Notes under the pieces: model-generated | Told to the model about the DNA's origin: nothing | What the model saw: the letters and a program-made list of their open reading frames with translations, nothing else | Databases searched by the model: none | In this document: one piece after another, positions 17,813 to 28,623 of the stretch | How positions within the stretch are numbered: position 1 is the stretch's first letter | Layout: each line of letters opens with the position of its first letter | Program-made: the position numbers and the translations under genes | Assembly: GCA_003170135.1 (NCBI GenBank) | Contig: PMZR01000047.1 | Span: forward strand, 1-35,488 | Source: Acidobacteriota bacterium | Lineage (GTDB): Bacteria > Acidobacteriota > Vicinamibacteria > Vicinamibacterales > Fen-181 | DNA: 35,488 nt | Reading direction: 5' to 3'

Positions 17813-18220
17813 TCATTTCACCGCGAACTCCACCAGTGGCGTCTGCACCGTCGGATGTCCATCGCCGTCGACGATCGCGACCCGCCACAGGAAGCGGTGC
17901 GTCGACGCCAGCAAGGCCTGCATACCGGGCGGCGCCTCCAGCTTCATGAGCCGCGTCTCCTGCTCGACAAGCGGGCGCTCGGCCAGATCACAGACCGTGA
18001 CACGGTAGACCGCCCCGGCCCCGGCCGCCGACTTCCACTCGAAGACGAACGGCCACGTCACCGCGCCCTTTGGACCCATCGCCTCGATGGTGATGTTCGC
18101 GGTCGGCGGCGCGTCTGTCCGACTGGCTGTTGGCTGGCAGCCGCAGAGGGTGAGCGAGAGCACGGCAACGGCGAGGGCGGCAGTCAGCGTGGCGGGAACC
18201 GGTGGGCAGGGCGCGGGCAC
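17813..18220 (-). CDS. Putative lipoprotein with Ig/FN3-like domain
   Basis: A 135-residue protein. Residues 1-28 form a lipoprotein signal with hydrophobic core (TAALAVAVLSLTL) and lipobox LCGC, so Cys28 is the likely lipidated residue. The rest reads as one beta-sandwich domain: ITIEAMGPKG, FVFEWKSAAGAGAVYRVTVCD, RFLWRVAIVDGDG, TPLVEFAVK, a pattern of the FN3/Ig-like folds found in surface proteins. The start is GTG at 18220; no good Shine-Dalgarno is seen, and a slightly later start would not change the lipobox. It is the last gene of the minus-strand run and is separated from the upstream lipoprotein by two strong palindromes, so it may be a separate transcript. Function unknown. Confidence 0.75.
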   Translation of the reverse strand: MPAPCPPVPATLTAALAVAVLSLTLCGCQPTASRTDAPPTANITIEAMGPKGAVTWPFVFEWKSAAGAGAVYRVTVCDLAERPLVEQETRLMKLEAPPGMQALLASTHRFLWRVAIVDGDGHPTVQTPLVEFAVK

Positions 18221-18255
18221 AGCAGTCCGGGATAGCGCACTCGAAATGAGAAGGC

Positions 18256-18330
18256 GGAACCAGGAGCGGCAGCGCCGCGCTCCTGGTTCCCGACTTCCGG
18301 TTGCGTCGCCGCCGGTCCGCGGACCGGCGG
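18256..18330. repeat. Two strong palindromes between lipoprotein genes
   Basis: The first is a 12-bp perfect inverted repeat, GGAACCAGGAGC (18256-18267) and GCTCCTGGTTCC (18279-18290), with an 11-base GC-rich loop. The second is a 22-bp perfect palindrome at 18309-18330 with half-site CCGCCGGTCCG. Both follow the stop of the minus-strand 246-residue gene and precede the next. They could form a terminator-like or mRNA-stabilising structure, or be REP-like elements. Confidence 0.7.
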
Positions 18331-18343
18331 TACTGCACAGAAA

Positions 18344-19084
18344 CTACGAGGCGTTGCCGCCGGCCGCCGGCGCGATTTTGGTGATGATCCACTTGCCGTT
18401 GATGTCACCCTTGTCGCCCTTGAGCCGCACCTGCTGCAGGGTGATCACCAGCGTCTTGGTCACCCGCTTCCCGTCCGGCGTGAGGATGTTCGCGGAAATC
18501 GTGTAGTCCTTCGACTCGACCTCACCGTCGTAGGCGGTGACATCGACCGCGGTCTGCGGATTGAACGTGCTCATGTCCGCGACCGAGCGCTCGGCCGACA
18601 GCTGCTCGCGCGCGGCCGACACCTTCTTCTCGACCGCGATCGTGTCTTCACGCCACTTGTTCCACGACACCAGGAACTCGGCGTCCTTGCCCTTGACCTT
18701 CTGGCCCTTCTGCTCGGCCTCCAGGAGCCGCTTCAGCTCGTCGGCATGCGCGTCCTGGTAAGTGCGTTTCTTCGTGTTCAGATCCTCGCTCGCCTTGACG
18801 GCCTCGGCCTGGACCTTGGCCAGCTCCTTCAGGTGCAACGGCTGCACCTGCGGCTCGCTGATCGAGACCACGCTGAAGTTCTCAACCACCCCTTCGGTGT
18901 TCTTGTCGAAGGTGACCATCGCCATTCCGCCCAGCGTCACGTTGTCACGCAACTTCGACGACTGGAAGAACCTGTCGAGGATCGTTCGCTCCGGCCCGCC
19001 GCCGCTGCAGGCGAGGGCCACGAACACCAGGGTGAAGAGGATGGGGGCGAGCAGGAAGCCTGTGGCGTATCTCGGCCGATGCAT
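18344..19084 (-). CDS. Putative lipoprotein with central coiled coil
   Basis: A 246-residue exported protein of unknown function. The start at 19084 is firm: AAGGAGG (complement of 19091-19097) sits six bases upstream, and a longer frame to 19135 is rejected. Residues 7-25 are hydrophobic and end in ALAC-SGGG, an imperfect lipobox, so Cys26 is probably lipidated. A mixed domain follows (ILDRFFQSSKLRDNVTLGGMAMVTFD), then a Lys/Glu/Ala-rich coiled coil at about 90-185 (LKELAKVQAEAVKASEDL, DELKRLLEAEQKGQKVKG, VEKKVSAAREQLSAERS), then a beta-rich C-terminus (AYDGEVESKDYTISANIL, GKWIITKIAP). It starts 62 bases after the gyrA stop on the same strand. Confidence 0.8.
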   Translation of the reverse strand: MHRPRYATGFLLAPILFTLVFVALACSGGGPERTILDRFFQSSKLRDNVTLGGMAMVTFDKNTEGVVENFSVVSISEPQVQPLHLKELAKVQAEAVKASEDLNTKKRTYQDAHADELKRLLEAEQKGQKVKGKDAEFLVSWNKWREDTIAVEKKVSAAREQLSAERSVADMSTFNPQTAVDVTAYDGEVESKDYTISANILTPDGKRVTKTLVITLQQVRLKGDKGDINGKWIITKIAPAAGGNAS

Positions 19085-19146
19085 GCGCTGCCTCCTTCTC
19101 GGCAACCGGGCCCGGGCCAAGCGGCCCAAGGCCATGTTTACGCGGA

Positions 19147-21597
19147 TTACTCTTCGTCCGCTTCGCGTTCCGCGAGCCGGGCGACCGACACGACCCGGTC
19201 ATCCGGCTCCATGTCAATCAGCCGCACGCCCTGCGTGGCACGCCCGATCGTTCGAATATCGCGGGCCACCATCCGCAGCACCTTTCCCTGCTGAGTAATG
19301 AGCATCAGTTCGTCATCGTCGTGAACGTAGGCGATGCCCACGACACGGCCATTGCGGTCGGTCGTGTGGATGTTAATAATACCCACACCGCCCCTGGACT
19401 GCACGCGATATTCGTCCAGCCCGGTCCGCTTGCCGTATCCGTTCTCGGATACGCTCAGCAAGGTCGCGCCCGGGGTGACCACTTCCATGGCCACGACCGC
19501 GTCGCCTTCGCGCAGGCTGATCCCGCGGACGCCATAGGCCGTCCGGCCCATCGGGCGGACGTCGCGTTCCGGGAAGCGGATCGCCATGCCGTCGAGCGTG
19601 CCGATGAAAATCTCCCCGTTGCCGTCGGACACCTGCGCCGTGATGAGCGCATCGTCGGGCTCGACGCCCATGGCGATGATGCCGCCCGCGCGCGGGTTGC
19701 TGAACGAGGCGAGCTGTGTCTTCTTGACCACGCCCTTACGCGTGCCCATCACGACGAACTTGTCCTCTTCGAACTCCTTCACCGTCAGCAACGCGGCGAT
19801 CTTCTCCTCGGGCGTCATCGCCACGAGGTTGGCGATGGCCTTGCCCTTGCCGCCGGGGCCGACGTCGGGGATCTCGTGGACCTTCAGCCAGTAGGCGCGC
19901 CCGCGGTCGGTGAAAATCATGATGTAGGCGTGCGTCGACGCGATGAAGAGGTGGCTGACGAAGTCCTCCTCGCGCACCCGCATGCCGAGCCGGCCCTTCC
20001 CGCCCCGCCGCTGGTTGCGGTATGTGGAAATCGGCGTCCGCTTGATGTACCCGGTGTTGGTGACCGTGATCGCCATGTCCTCCTCGGCGATCAGGTCCTC
20101 GATGCTGAAGTCGCCGGCGGCGTTGATGATCTCGGTCCGCCGGTCGTCGCCGAACTTCTCGCGCGCGGCGCGCAGTTCGTCGAGCACGATCTGCATGAGC
20201 AACGGCTGGCTCGCCAGGACCGCCCGCAGCCGCTCGATGGTCTTGAGCACCTCGGTGAGCTCATCGACGATCTTCTGTCGCTCGAGGCCGGTGAGCCGCT
20301 GCAGCTGCATGTCGAGGATGGCCTGCGCCTGGATCTGGCTCAACCCGAACTCGGTCATCAGGCCGTCGCGCGCTTCCGGCACGGTCTTCGACGCCCGGAT
20401 CCGCCGGATCACCGCGTCGAGGTGATCGAGGGCGATCTTGAGGCCCTCGAGGATATGCGCGCGCGCCTCCGCCTTCCGCAGCTCGAACTCGGTGCGCCGC
20501 CGGACCACCTCGCGCCGGAACTCGATGAACTGCTCCATCAGCTCCAGCAGCGACAGCACCTTCGGCTGCCCGCCGACGATGGCGAGCATGATGATGCCGA
20601 ACGTCGTCTGCAGCGGCGTGTGCTTGTAGAGATTGTTCAGGACGACGTCCGGCACCTCGCCGCGCTTGAGGTCGATGACGATCCGCATGCCGTCGCGGTC
20701 CGACTCGTCGCGCAGGTCGGCGATGCCTTCGAGCGTCTTCTCGCGCACCAGGTCGGCGATCTTCTCGATGAGCTTCGCCTTGTTCTGCTGGTAGGGAATC
20801 TCCGTGACGACGATCGACACCCGCTCCGTCTTCGGGTGCGTCTCGATCTCGGCGCGTGCCCGCAGCGTGATCATGCCGCGGCCCGTCCGGTACGCCTGCG
20901 CGATGCCTTCGCGGCCCACGATGAAGCCGCCCGTCGGGAAATCCGGCCCGGGCACCAGGGCGAACGCGCGCTTCAGCTTCTCGTCGGGCGTCGCCTCCGG
21001 GTGCTCGATCACCCAGGTGATGGCGTCGACGACCTCGCGCAGGTTGTGCGGCGGGACGTTGGTGGCCATGCCGACGGCGATACCGACCGACCCGTTGATG
21101 AGCAGGTTCGGCACCGGGGCCGGCAGGACGGTCGGCTCCTCGGTGGTCTCGTCGTAGTTGGGAACGAAGTCGACCGTCTCCTTCTCGAGATCGGCCATCA
21201 ACTCCTCGGCGAGCGGCTTGAGCCGTGCCTCGGTGTAGCGCATGGCCGCGGGCGGATCGCCGTCGACCGATCCGAAGTTCCCCTGGCCGTCGACCAGGGG
21301 ATAGCGCATGTTGAAGCCCTGCGCGAGACGGACCAGCGTGTCGTAGATGGCGCTGTCGCCGTGGGGATGGAAGTTGCCCATCACCTCGCCGACGATCTTC
21401 GCGCACTTGCGGTAGCCGCGCGTCGAGCCGAGGCCCATCAGGCGCATGCCGTACAACACGCGCCTGTGCGCCGGCTTCAAACCGTCGCGCACGTCGGGAA
21501 GCGCGCGCCCGATGATCACGCTCATCGCGTAATCCAGGTACGACCGCTTCATCTCGTCTTCGATGTTGACCGGGAACTTGGCGCCGACTGTGGACAT
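19147..21597 (-). CDS. gyrA: DNA gyrase subunit A
   Basis: The DNA-cutting subunit of gyrase (A2B2), which introduces negative supercoils. At 816 residues it is full length. Seen: the breakage-reunion domain with catalytic Tyr121 in [10 protein letters not shown]; the quinolone pocket [12 protein letters not shown] with Ser82 and Asp86 (E. coli 83 and 87), both wild type; coiled-coil tower; then a six-bladed C-terminal beta-pinwheel. The GyrA-box QRRGGKG near residue 530 identifies it as GyrA, not ParC. The C-terminal tail is short and acidic (READEE). The start at 21597 matches the family [16 protein letters not shown]; no Shine-Dalgarno is evident. It lies 72 bases after gyrB with a repeat-rich spacer between. 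Confidence 0.98.
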   Translation of the reverse strand: MSTVGAKFPVNIEDEMKRSYLDYAMSVIIGRALPDVRDGLKPAHRRVLYGMRLMGLGSTRGYRKCAKIVGEVMGNFHPHGDSAIYDTLVRLAQGFNMRYPLVDGQGNFGSVDGDPPAAMRYTEARLKPLAEELMADLEKETVDFVPNYDETTEEPTVLPAPVPNLLINGSVGIAVGMATNVPPHNLREVVDAITWVIEHPEATPDEKLKRAFALVPGPDFPTGGFIVGREGIAQAYRTGRGMITLRARAEIETHPKTERVSIVVTEIPYQQNKAKLIEKIADLVREKTLEGIADLRDESDRDGMRIVIDLKRGEVPDVVLNNLYKHTPLQTTFGIIMLAIVGGQPKVLSLLELMEQFIEFRREVVRRRTEFELRKAEARAHILEGLKIALDHLDAVIRRIRASKTVPEARDGLMTEFGLSQIQAQAILDMQLQRLTGLERQKIVDELTEVLKTIERLRAVLASQPLLMQIVLDELRAAREKFGDDRRTEIINAAGDFSIEDLIAEEDMAITVTNTGYIKRTPISTYRNQRRGGKGRLGMRVREEDFVSHLFIASTHAYIMIFTDRGRAYWLKVHEIPDVGPGGKGKAIANLVAMTPEEKIAALLTVKEFEEDKFVVMGTRKGVVKKTQLASFSNPRAGGIIAMGVEPDDALITAQVSDGNGEIFIGTLDGMAIRFPERDVRPMGRTAYGVRGISLREGDAVVAMEVVTPGATLLSVSENGYGKRTGLDEYRVQSRGGVGIINIHTTDRNGRVVGIAYVHDDDELMLITQQGKVLRMVARDIRTIGRATQGVRLIDMEPDDRVVSVARLAEREADEE

Positions 21598-21600
21598 GAT

Positions 21601-21669
21601 GCTGTTGGCTTCAGGCTTTCGGCTTTAGACTTTAGGCGCCGAAGGCCCAAGGCCCAAAGCCGACAAGCG
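21601..21669. repeat. Low-complexity repeat between gyrB and gyrA
   Basis: The spacer is built of near-tandem GGCTTyAGRCTTTmGG-like units followed by GGCCCAA/GGCCCAAA, related to the TTAAG-rich repeats beside serS and galU. No Shine-Dalgarno for gyrA is found in it. Confidence 0.45.
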
Positions 21670-24366
<2,697 letters not shown>

Positions 24367-24434
24367 TTACAAACGCATCGCGGGCCCCGGACGCAGCGAC
24401 GCGTCGGGGTGCCCTCTACTGGTTTGGGAGCAAC

Positions 24435-24485
24435 GCCGCGCCTGATCGCGCGGCACTCGACATCGCCCACAGGGCCGCCCCTGTG
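24435..24485. repeat. Two hairpins in the dnaN-gyrB gap
   Basis: GCCGCGC/GCGCGGC (24435-24441, 24448-24454, loop 6) and CACAGGG/CCCTGTG (24468-24474, 24479-24485, loop 4) stand in tandem in the 215-base gap where recF is usually found. No recF remnant or ORF is visible. Confidence 0.5.
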
Positions 24486-24581
24486 CCACGACTGGTGGTC
24501 GTCCCTGGCGGATGCCCTGCGCCATTTTCGTCGATGCCCCGTGGCCGATTCGTGGCGCAGGACGTCAGTCAGTCCCGGGAG

Positions 24582-25697
24582 TCAGATCCGCATCGGCATG
24601 ACGACGTAGGTGTATTCGTAATCGCTGACGCCCTGCGGCCGCAAGACCGCCTGGCTGACTTCATCCTTGAGCTCGAGCGCAATGCTGTCGGTTTCGACGA
24701 CGCCGAGAAAATCCAGGACGTACTGCGCGTTGAAACAGATCTGCAGCGCCGGCCCCTGGTATTCCACCGGCAGCAGTTCCCTGGCTTCGCCGAACTCGGG
24801 GCTGCTCGACGTGACCTCGGCCTTGCCATCCTCGAGCCGCAGCTTCACGGCGCGCGATCGCTCGTTGGACAGCAGCGCCACGCGCCGGATCGCGCTGGTG
24901 ATCCGTTCGCGCTCCATCTCGACGCGCCGGTCGTTCCCCTTCGGGATGACGCGCTCGTAGGCGGGGAACTGCCCCTCGATCATGCGCGAAATCAGCACGC
25001 GCCCGCCGATGTCGAAGAACAGGTGGTTCTCGCCCCGCTCGACCTTGACGTCATCGTCGCCCTCGACCAGCAGGCGTGCCAGCTCGAGGAGCGTCTTCTT
25101 CGGCAGGATGATGCGGACCGGCTCGGCACCCTTCTCGGCGTCCGGCACCTCGCGCTTGGTGGCGACCAGGGCCAGGCGATGGCCGTCGGTCGCAACCAGG
25201 ATCATCTGGTCGTCCTTGAGCACCAACAGCGCGCCGTTCAGGAAGTAGCGCGTGTCCTCGCCGGTGATGGCGAACTGCGTCTTGGCGATCATGTCGCGCA
25301 AGCTCTTGCGGGGCAGCACCGCGCAGCCGCGGCCGGTGCCCTCGGGGACGGCCGGGAAGTCCTCGAGCGGCAGCGTCTGCATGCGCGAGTCGAAGCGATC
25401 CGCGGCGACTTTCACGCCGCCCTTGTCCTGCTCGATTCGCACGTCGGTTTCCGGCAGGGCCTTGATGATCTCGTAGAACTTCTTGGCCGGCAGCGTGAGG
25501 GCGCCGGGTTTCGATACCGACGCGGCGCACTTGCTGCGCAGCCCGACTTCGAGATCGGTCGCGAGCAACCGGACCTCGCCGTCCTTGGCCTCCATCAACA
25601 CGTTGGCCAGAATCGGGATCGTGTTCTTGCGTTCGACAATCCCCTGGAAGAGCTGGAGTTCACGCAGGAGGTCGTTCTTGCGGACGACAAGTTCCAT
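24582..25697 (-). CDS. dnaN: DNA polymerase III sliding clamp (beta subunit)
   Basis: Forms the ring-shaped processivity clamp that tethers DNA polymerase III. At 371 residues (E. coli 366) it is full length. Seen: three repeated clamp domains, opening MELVVRKNDLLRELQLFQGIVERKNTIPIL, the ATDLEVGL segment of domain 1, LVATDGHRLALV in domain 2, and the C-terminal end YEYTYVVMPMRI, matching the family's MPMR(L/I) end that contributes to the partner-binding pocket. The ATG at 25697 aligns with the family start; an in-frame TTG at 25715 is less likely. It follows dnaA on the same strand across a 287-base AT-rich gap that holds a strong promoter. Confidence 0.98.
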   Translation of the reverse strand: MELVVRKNDLLRELQLFQGIVERKNTIPILANVLMEAKDGEVRLLATDLEVGLRSKCAASVSKPGALTLPAKKFYEIIKALPETDVRIEQDKGGVKVAADRFDSRMQTLPLEDFPAVPEGTGRGCAVLPRKSLRDMIAKTQFAITGEDTRYFLNGALLVLKDDQMILVATDGHRLALVATKREVPDAEKGAEPVRIILPKKTLLELARLLVEGDDDVKVERGENHLFFDIGGRVLISRMIEGQFPAYERVIPKGNDRRVEMERERITSAIRRVALLSNERSRAVKLRLEDGKAEVTSSSPEFGEARELLPVEYQGPALQICFNAQYVLDFLGVVETDSIALELKDEVSQAVLRPQGVSDYEYTYVVMPMRI

Positions 25698-25774
25698 AGT
25701 CCTGTTGACCTTCAAAGGGCGGGGAGAAGACCCGCAATCTGTACTGGAAGAAGAAGGAACAACCAGAAGAAGAA

Positions 25775-25803
25775 ATTATACAAGGAAAAGGGTGTGTTGA
25801 AAA
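25775..25803 (-). promoter_or_regulatory. dnaN promoter
   Basis: On the minus strand TTTTCA (complement of 25798-25803) and a perfect TATAAT (complement of 25775-25780) are spaced 17 bases. Transcription would start about 25768, giving a leader of about 70 bases for dnaN. It lies inside the AT-rich tract, so origin opening and dnaN transcription could interfere. Confidence 0.6.
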
Positions 25804-25941
25804 GGGTGATCGGTGCGATTAATCCTTGTTTTTGAACGACTTAAGCTGTGCATTTCAGGGGCCGTTTCCGGCGGCCGGTGTGGATCGTCGAGAGCAGGTG
25901 CCCCGTGCACATTCGCTGCACAGCCTCGAGCGAGGGGGTCC

Positions 25942-25950
25942 TGTGGAAAA
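25942..25950 (-). promoter_or_regulatory. DnaA box (TTTTCCACA)
   Basis: An exact match on the minus strand to the relaxed consensus TTWTNCACA and identical to the three boxes upstream of dnaA. It lies 35 bases from the dnaA stop codon, next to the AT-rich tract. Confidence 0.65.
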
Positions 25951-25984
25951 GGCGCGGGACCATGTCGGTTTTCGCCACCAGGCT

Positions 25985-27331
25985 TCAGCGAAACGAGTCG
26001 ATGAAGTTGTTGATGAGGCTGTTGAAATCGCGGTCGCGCTTGCGCAGCAAATCGATCTTCTTGATCGAGTGAATGACGGTCGAGTGGTGCTTGCCGCCGA
26101 AACTGCGGCCGATCTCGGGAAGCGACGCCTGCGTCAGGTTCTTGCACAGGTACATGGCGACCTGCCGCGGCATCGCCACCGATTTCGAGTTGTTGCGCGA
26201 TTTCAATTCGGCCAGCTTCAACTGGTAGAAGTCGGCGACGTGCTTCTGCACGATTTCAATCGTGACCGCCTTCTCGTCGTGGTCGAGGATGTTCTTGAGG
26301 ACGTCCTGCGCCAGGGGCAGCGAGATCTCGCTGCCGGTGAGCGAGGCGTAGGCGATCAGCCGGATGAGCGATCCTTCCAGCTCGCGGATGTTCGACTTGA
26401 TCTTGCTGCCGATGTAGATGGCGACGTTGTCGGGCAGCGGCACCGCCTCGGCTTCGGCCTTCTTCTTGAGAATCGCGACCTTGGTCTCCAGGTCGGGCGG
26501 CTGGATGTCGGCGATGAGCCCCCACTCGAACCTCGACCGCAGCCGCTCCTCGAGCTGCGGGATTTCCGCGGGCGGCGAGTCGCTGCTGACGACGATCTGC
26601 TTCTGGAAGTCGTAGAGGGCATTGAACGTGTGGAAGAACTCGTTCTGCGTGCCTTCCTTGCCGGCCAGGAACTGGATGTCATCGACCAGCAGCACGTCCA
26701 CCGTGCGGTAGCGTTCGCGGAAGTCGATGATGCGGTCGTAGCGGACCGCGTTGATCATCTCGTTCATGAACCGCTCGGTCGAGATATAGGTCAGCTTCAG
26801 GTCCGGGTTGTGCTTGAGGACGTAATGACCGATCGCGTGCATCAGGTGCGTCTTGCCCAGACCGACCCCGCCATAGATGAACAGCGGGTTGTAGGAGCGC
26901 GACGGGGCTTCGGCCACCGCCCGGGAGGCGGCCTCGGCGAACTGGTTGGAGGGCCCCACCACGAAGGTTTCAAAGGTGTAACGTGGGTTCAGGCCGCGGT
27001 TGGGCGCCTGCTGCGGGTCGGCGATCGGTTCGCCGTCCGGCTCGGTGAGAGGGTGGGGCGGGGCAATCCCCTCCGCGAGGTCCGCCGTGGGGTCGGCCAC
27101 GAACTCGACGCTGATGCCCGCGACCCCGACGTCGGCGATCGCTTCGGCGATGATTCCGGAGTAATGCTTCGCGAGCCAGTCCTTGAACAGCGCGTTCGGG
27201 ACGGCCACGGTGAGCGTGGTGCCCTGTTGACCGAAGAACAGGGTCGGCTTGAACCACGTGTTGAAGCAGTGGCGGTTGACCTTGGTCTCGATCCGGTCGA
27301 GGATCCGACTCCAGAGGTTGGTGTCCGTCAT
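25985..27331 (-). CDS. dnaA: Chromosomal replication initiator protein DnaA
   Basis: Binds DnaA boxes at oriC, oligomerises with ATP, opens the origin and loads the helicase. At 448 residues it is full length. Seen: domain I (1-90, LWSRILDRIETKVNRHCFNTWF), a short variable linker, AAA+ domain with YTFETFVVGPSNQFA, Walker A GGVGLGKTHLMHAIG (near 150), Walker B VLLVDDIQFLAGK and the arginine-finger region LRSRFEWGLIADI, and domain IV with the box-binding helix-turn-helix signature GGKHHSTVIHSIKKI (about 410-425). The start is the ATG at 27331 (MTDTNLWSRI); the frame stays open to 27487 without homology. Upstream DnaA boxes suggest the usual autoregulation. dnaN follows. Confidence 0.98.
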   Translation of the reverse strand: MTDTNLWSRILDRIETKVNRHCFNTWFKPTLFFGQQGTTLTVAVPNALFKDWLAKHYSGIIAEAIADVGVAGISVEFVADPTADLAEGIAPPHPLTEPDGEPIADPQQAPNRGLNPRYTFETFVVGPSNQFAEAASRAVAEAPSRSYNPLFIYGGVGLGKTHLMHAIGHYVLKHNPDLKLTYISTERFMNEMINAVRYDRIIDFRERYRTVDVLLVDDIQFLAGKEGTQNEFFHTFNALYDFQKQIVVSSDSPPAEIPQLEERLRSRFEWGLIADIQPPDLETKVAILKKKAEAEAVPLPDNVAIYIGSKIKSNIRELEGSLIRLIAYASLTGSEISLPLAQDVLKNILDHDEKAVTIEIVQKHVADFYQLKLAELKSRNNSKSVAMPRQVAMYLCKNLTQASLPEIGRSFGGKHHSTVIHSIKKIDLLRKRDRDFNSLINNFIDSFR

Positions 27332-27497
27332 AGCTATCCCAGACCGGCTTTCGCTTATTGATGGGCTTGGCGCCTCAGCGCCAGCCAGAAGAGCCCGTCC
27401 GTAAAGCCGCGCAGGCACCTTTGCCGCGCCAGCCCGGTATCTGACGGCGTTTCCGGTCAACCAGGCACGGAAAGCGCCCGAAAACACGGGTTCTGGC

Positions 27498-27530
27498 GAC
27501 TTTCGCCCCCCGGAAAGTCCGAAATTTCGG
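27498..27530. repeat. Adjacent palindromes beside the DnaA boxes
   Basis: GACTTTC (27498-27504) pairs with GAAAGTC (27513-27519) around an 8-base loop, and the perfect palindrome CCGAAATTTCGG (27519-27530) follows, sharing one base. They stand 36 bases from the first DnaA box and upstream of dnaA. Role unknown; an operator or origin-structure role is possible. Confidence 0.5.
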
Positions 27531-27565
27531 GCCTCTCGGGGGGTGGCCCCGGCGTCTCAGCCGGT

Positions 27566-27597
27566 TTTTCCACATCTTTTTCCACAACTGTGGAAAA
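27566..27597. promoter_or_regulatory. Cluster of three DnaA boxes in oriC
   Basis: TTTTCCACA occurs at 27566-27574 and 27578-27586 in direct orientation with a 12-base period, and as its complement TGTGGAAAA at 27589-27597, making a near-palindromic pair with the second box. All three match TTWTNCACA exactly. The cluster can serve both origin recognition and dnaA autoregulation. Confidence 0.85.
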
Positions 27598-27734
27598 CTT
27601 CGGGGGAAGCCCAAACTTCATTGCATTACACATGGGGGTCGGCTGCGGGGAAGGTCGCCCACTGTACCACAGGCGCCAGAGCGCCGAAAGGGCCGCCAGG
27701 CGCTCCCGCGCCCCGCCCCGCCGCGATCTGGTGA

Positions 27735-27764
27735 TTGACAGCCCAAAGAGCCGTCCGATAGGAT
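27735..27764 (+). promoter_or_regulatory. rpmH promoter
   Basis: A perfect -35 TTGACA (27735-27740) is followed after 18 bases by TAGGAT (27759-27764, 4/6). Transcription from about 27771 would give a 30-base leader to rpmH and probably serves rpmH, rnpA, yidD, yidC and jag. Confidence 0.65.
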
Positions 27765-27800
27765 AAGAAGTTCTGCATCGCTGACTTTCCGGGGTTTATC

Positions 27801-27935
27801 ATGAAGCGTACTTTTCAGCCCAACAACCGGCATCGCAAGCGCACGCACGGATTCCTGGTTCGCATGAGCACGAAAAACGGGCGCCTCGTCCTGAAGCGGC
27901 GGCGGGCCAAGGGACGAAAGCGGTTGGCCGTCTAG
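27801..27935 (+). CDS. rpmH: 50S ribosomal protein L34
   Basis: A 44-residue, very basic protein of the large ribosomal subunit, too short for usual ORF cut-offs. Translation from the ATG at 27801 begins [20 protein letters not shown] and continues [24 protein letters not shown], matching L34 over its whole length. It is the first gene of the rightward run and lies next to rnpA, as in most bacteria. Confidence 0.98.
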   Translation: MKRTFQPNNRHRKRTHGFLVRMSTKNGRLVLKRRRAKGRKRLAV

Positions 27936-27959
27936 CGGGATTCAGACGCGCCGGTTTCC

Positions 27960-28307
27960 ATGACGCAAGGTCTGAGTCCTCAGGAGCGTATCAGGCGGCG
28001 GCCCGAGTTCCAGCAGGTCTACGAGCACGGCCTGCGGACCCACGCGCGCTTCATGACGTTGTTCATCCTGGCCAACAACCTGCCGGTCACGCGCCTGGGC
28101 GTGGCGGCGACGCGCAAACTGGGCGATGCGGTGCACCGCAACCGCGCCAAACGCCTCGTGCGCGAGATGTTTCGCCGGAACAAGACACTCCCAGGCTTCG
28201 ATGTTGTGGTTGTGCCGCGCCGCGAACTGCTCGATGCCGAGTTCTCCAGCCTTGAAACCGATTACTGCACCGCGCTCCGGCGCCGTGGCCGCTCTCCCCG
28301 GTCCTGA
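27960..28307 (+). CDS. rnpA: Ribonuclease P protein component
   Basis: The protein cofactor of RNase P, which trims the 5' leader of tRNA precursors. At 115 residues it is the normal size. Seen: RRPEFQQVYEHGLRTHARFMTLFIL, TRLGVAATRKLGDAVHRN and the RNR signature RNRAKRLVRE (residues 60-69) that binds the catalytic RNA. The start at 27960 lies 24 bases after rpmH; no clear Shine-Dalgarno is seen. The 3' end overlaps yidD by 23 bases in another frame. Confidence 0.96.
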   Translation: MTQGLSPQERIRRRPEFQQVYEHGLRTHARFMTLFILANNLPVTRLGVAATRKLGDAVHRNRAKRLVREMFRRNKTLPGFDVVVVPRRELLDAEFSSLETDYCTALRRRGRSPRS

Positions 28308-28620
28308 GCCGCGCTCTGCTCCGGGCCCGCTCGCCCGGCTCGTGCTCCTGGTCCTGCGCGGGTACAAACTCCTGATCTCGCCCCTGTTCGCCGGCTCGTG
28401 CCGGTTCACACCCTCGTGCGCGGATTACACCGCCGAGGCGGTCCGGCTCCATGGCGCGGTCGGGGGCCTCGTCCTCGGCGTGAAACGCCTGGCGCGCTGC
28501 CGCCCGTGGGGCGGCCAGGGCTTCGATCCTGTGCCCGCCCACACACCGGCGGGCCGGCGCGCGGCGCGGGCCGCCCATGACAGCGAGACGGCCCGGGCAT
28601 CGGCCGTGAAGGTGCAATAG
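28285..28620 (+). CDS. yidD: Membrane protein insertion efficiency factor YidD
   Basis: A small inner-membrane-associated protein that assists YidC/Sec insertion. The conserved core is at residues 25-84: RGYKLLISPLFAGSCRFTPS, then CADYTAEAV and RCRPWGGQGFDPVP, with conserved Cys39, Cys45 and Cys72. The total of 111 residues is longer than usual (70-90) because of an N-terminal Pro/Ala-rich lead and a 25-residue C-terminal tail. The start is placed at GTG 28285, overlapping rnpA; it is uncertain because no Shine-Dalgarno is visible, but the frame is fixed by the core. yidC begins three bases after the stop. Confidence 0.93.
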   Translation: MAALPGPEPRSAPGPLARLVLLVLRGYKLLISPLFAGSCRFTPSCADYTAEAVRLHGAVGGLVLGVKRLARCRPWGGQGFDPVPAHTPAGRRAARAAHDSETARASAVKVQ

Positions 28621-28623
28621 CCG

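Larger units (their letters stand above)
25698..25984. other. dnaA-dnaN intergenic region, candidate DNA-unwinding part of oriC
   Basis: The part 25741-25860 is strikingly A/T-rich for this genome, with purine runs (GGAAGAAGAAGG, AGAAGAAGAAATTATAC). One exact DnaA box (complement of 25942-25950, TTTTCCACA) and two weaker matches (25847-25855 and 25879-25887, 7/9 each) lie beside it, all on the minus strand. AAG triplets next to the AT-rich tract resemble DnaA-trio elements. Origin function is inferred. Confidence 0.55.
27332..27800. other. dnaA-rpmH intergenic region, probable oriC
   Basis: This 469-bp gap is the point where transcription diverges: dnaA-dnaN-gyrB-gyrA to the left, rpmH-rnpA-yidD-yidC to the right. 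It contains three exact DnaA boxes, two palindromes beside them and a strong rpmH promoter. No open frame in it is credible. The dnaA promoter was not located with confidence. Confidence 0.7.

Noticed and set aside
21339..21365. Quinolone-resistance mutation in gyrA
   Set aside because: Ser82 and Asp86 are the wild-type residues.
25797..25824. Plus-strand TTGAAA with downstream ATTAAT as a promoter
   Set aside because: Spacing is only about 15 bases and it would run antisense into dnaA; the minus-strand promoter with TATAAT explains the tract better.
27455..27460. TTGACC on the minus strand as the dnaA -35 element
   Set aside because: No acceptable -10 hexamer lies 16-18 bases downstream, so the dnaA promoter is left unassigned.
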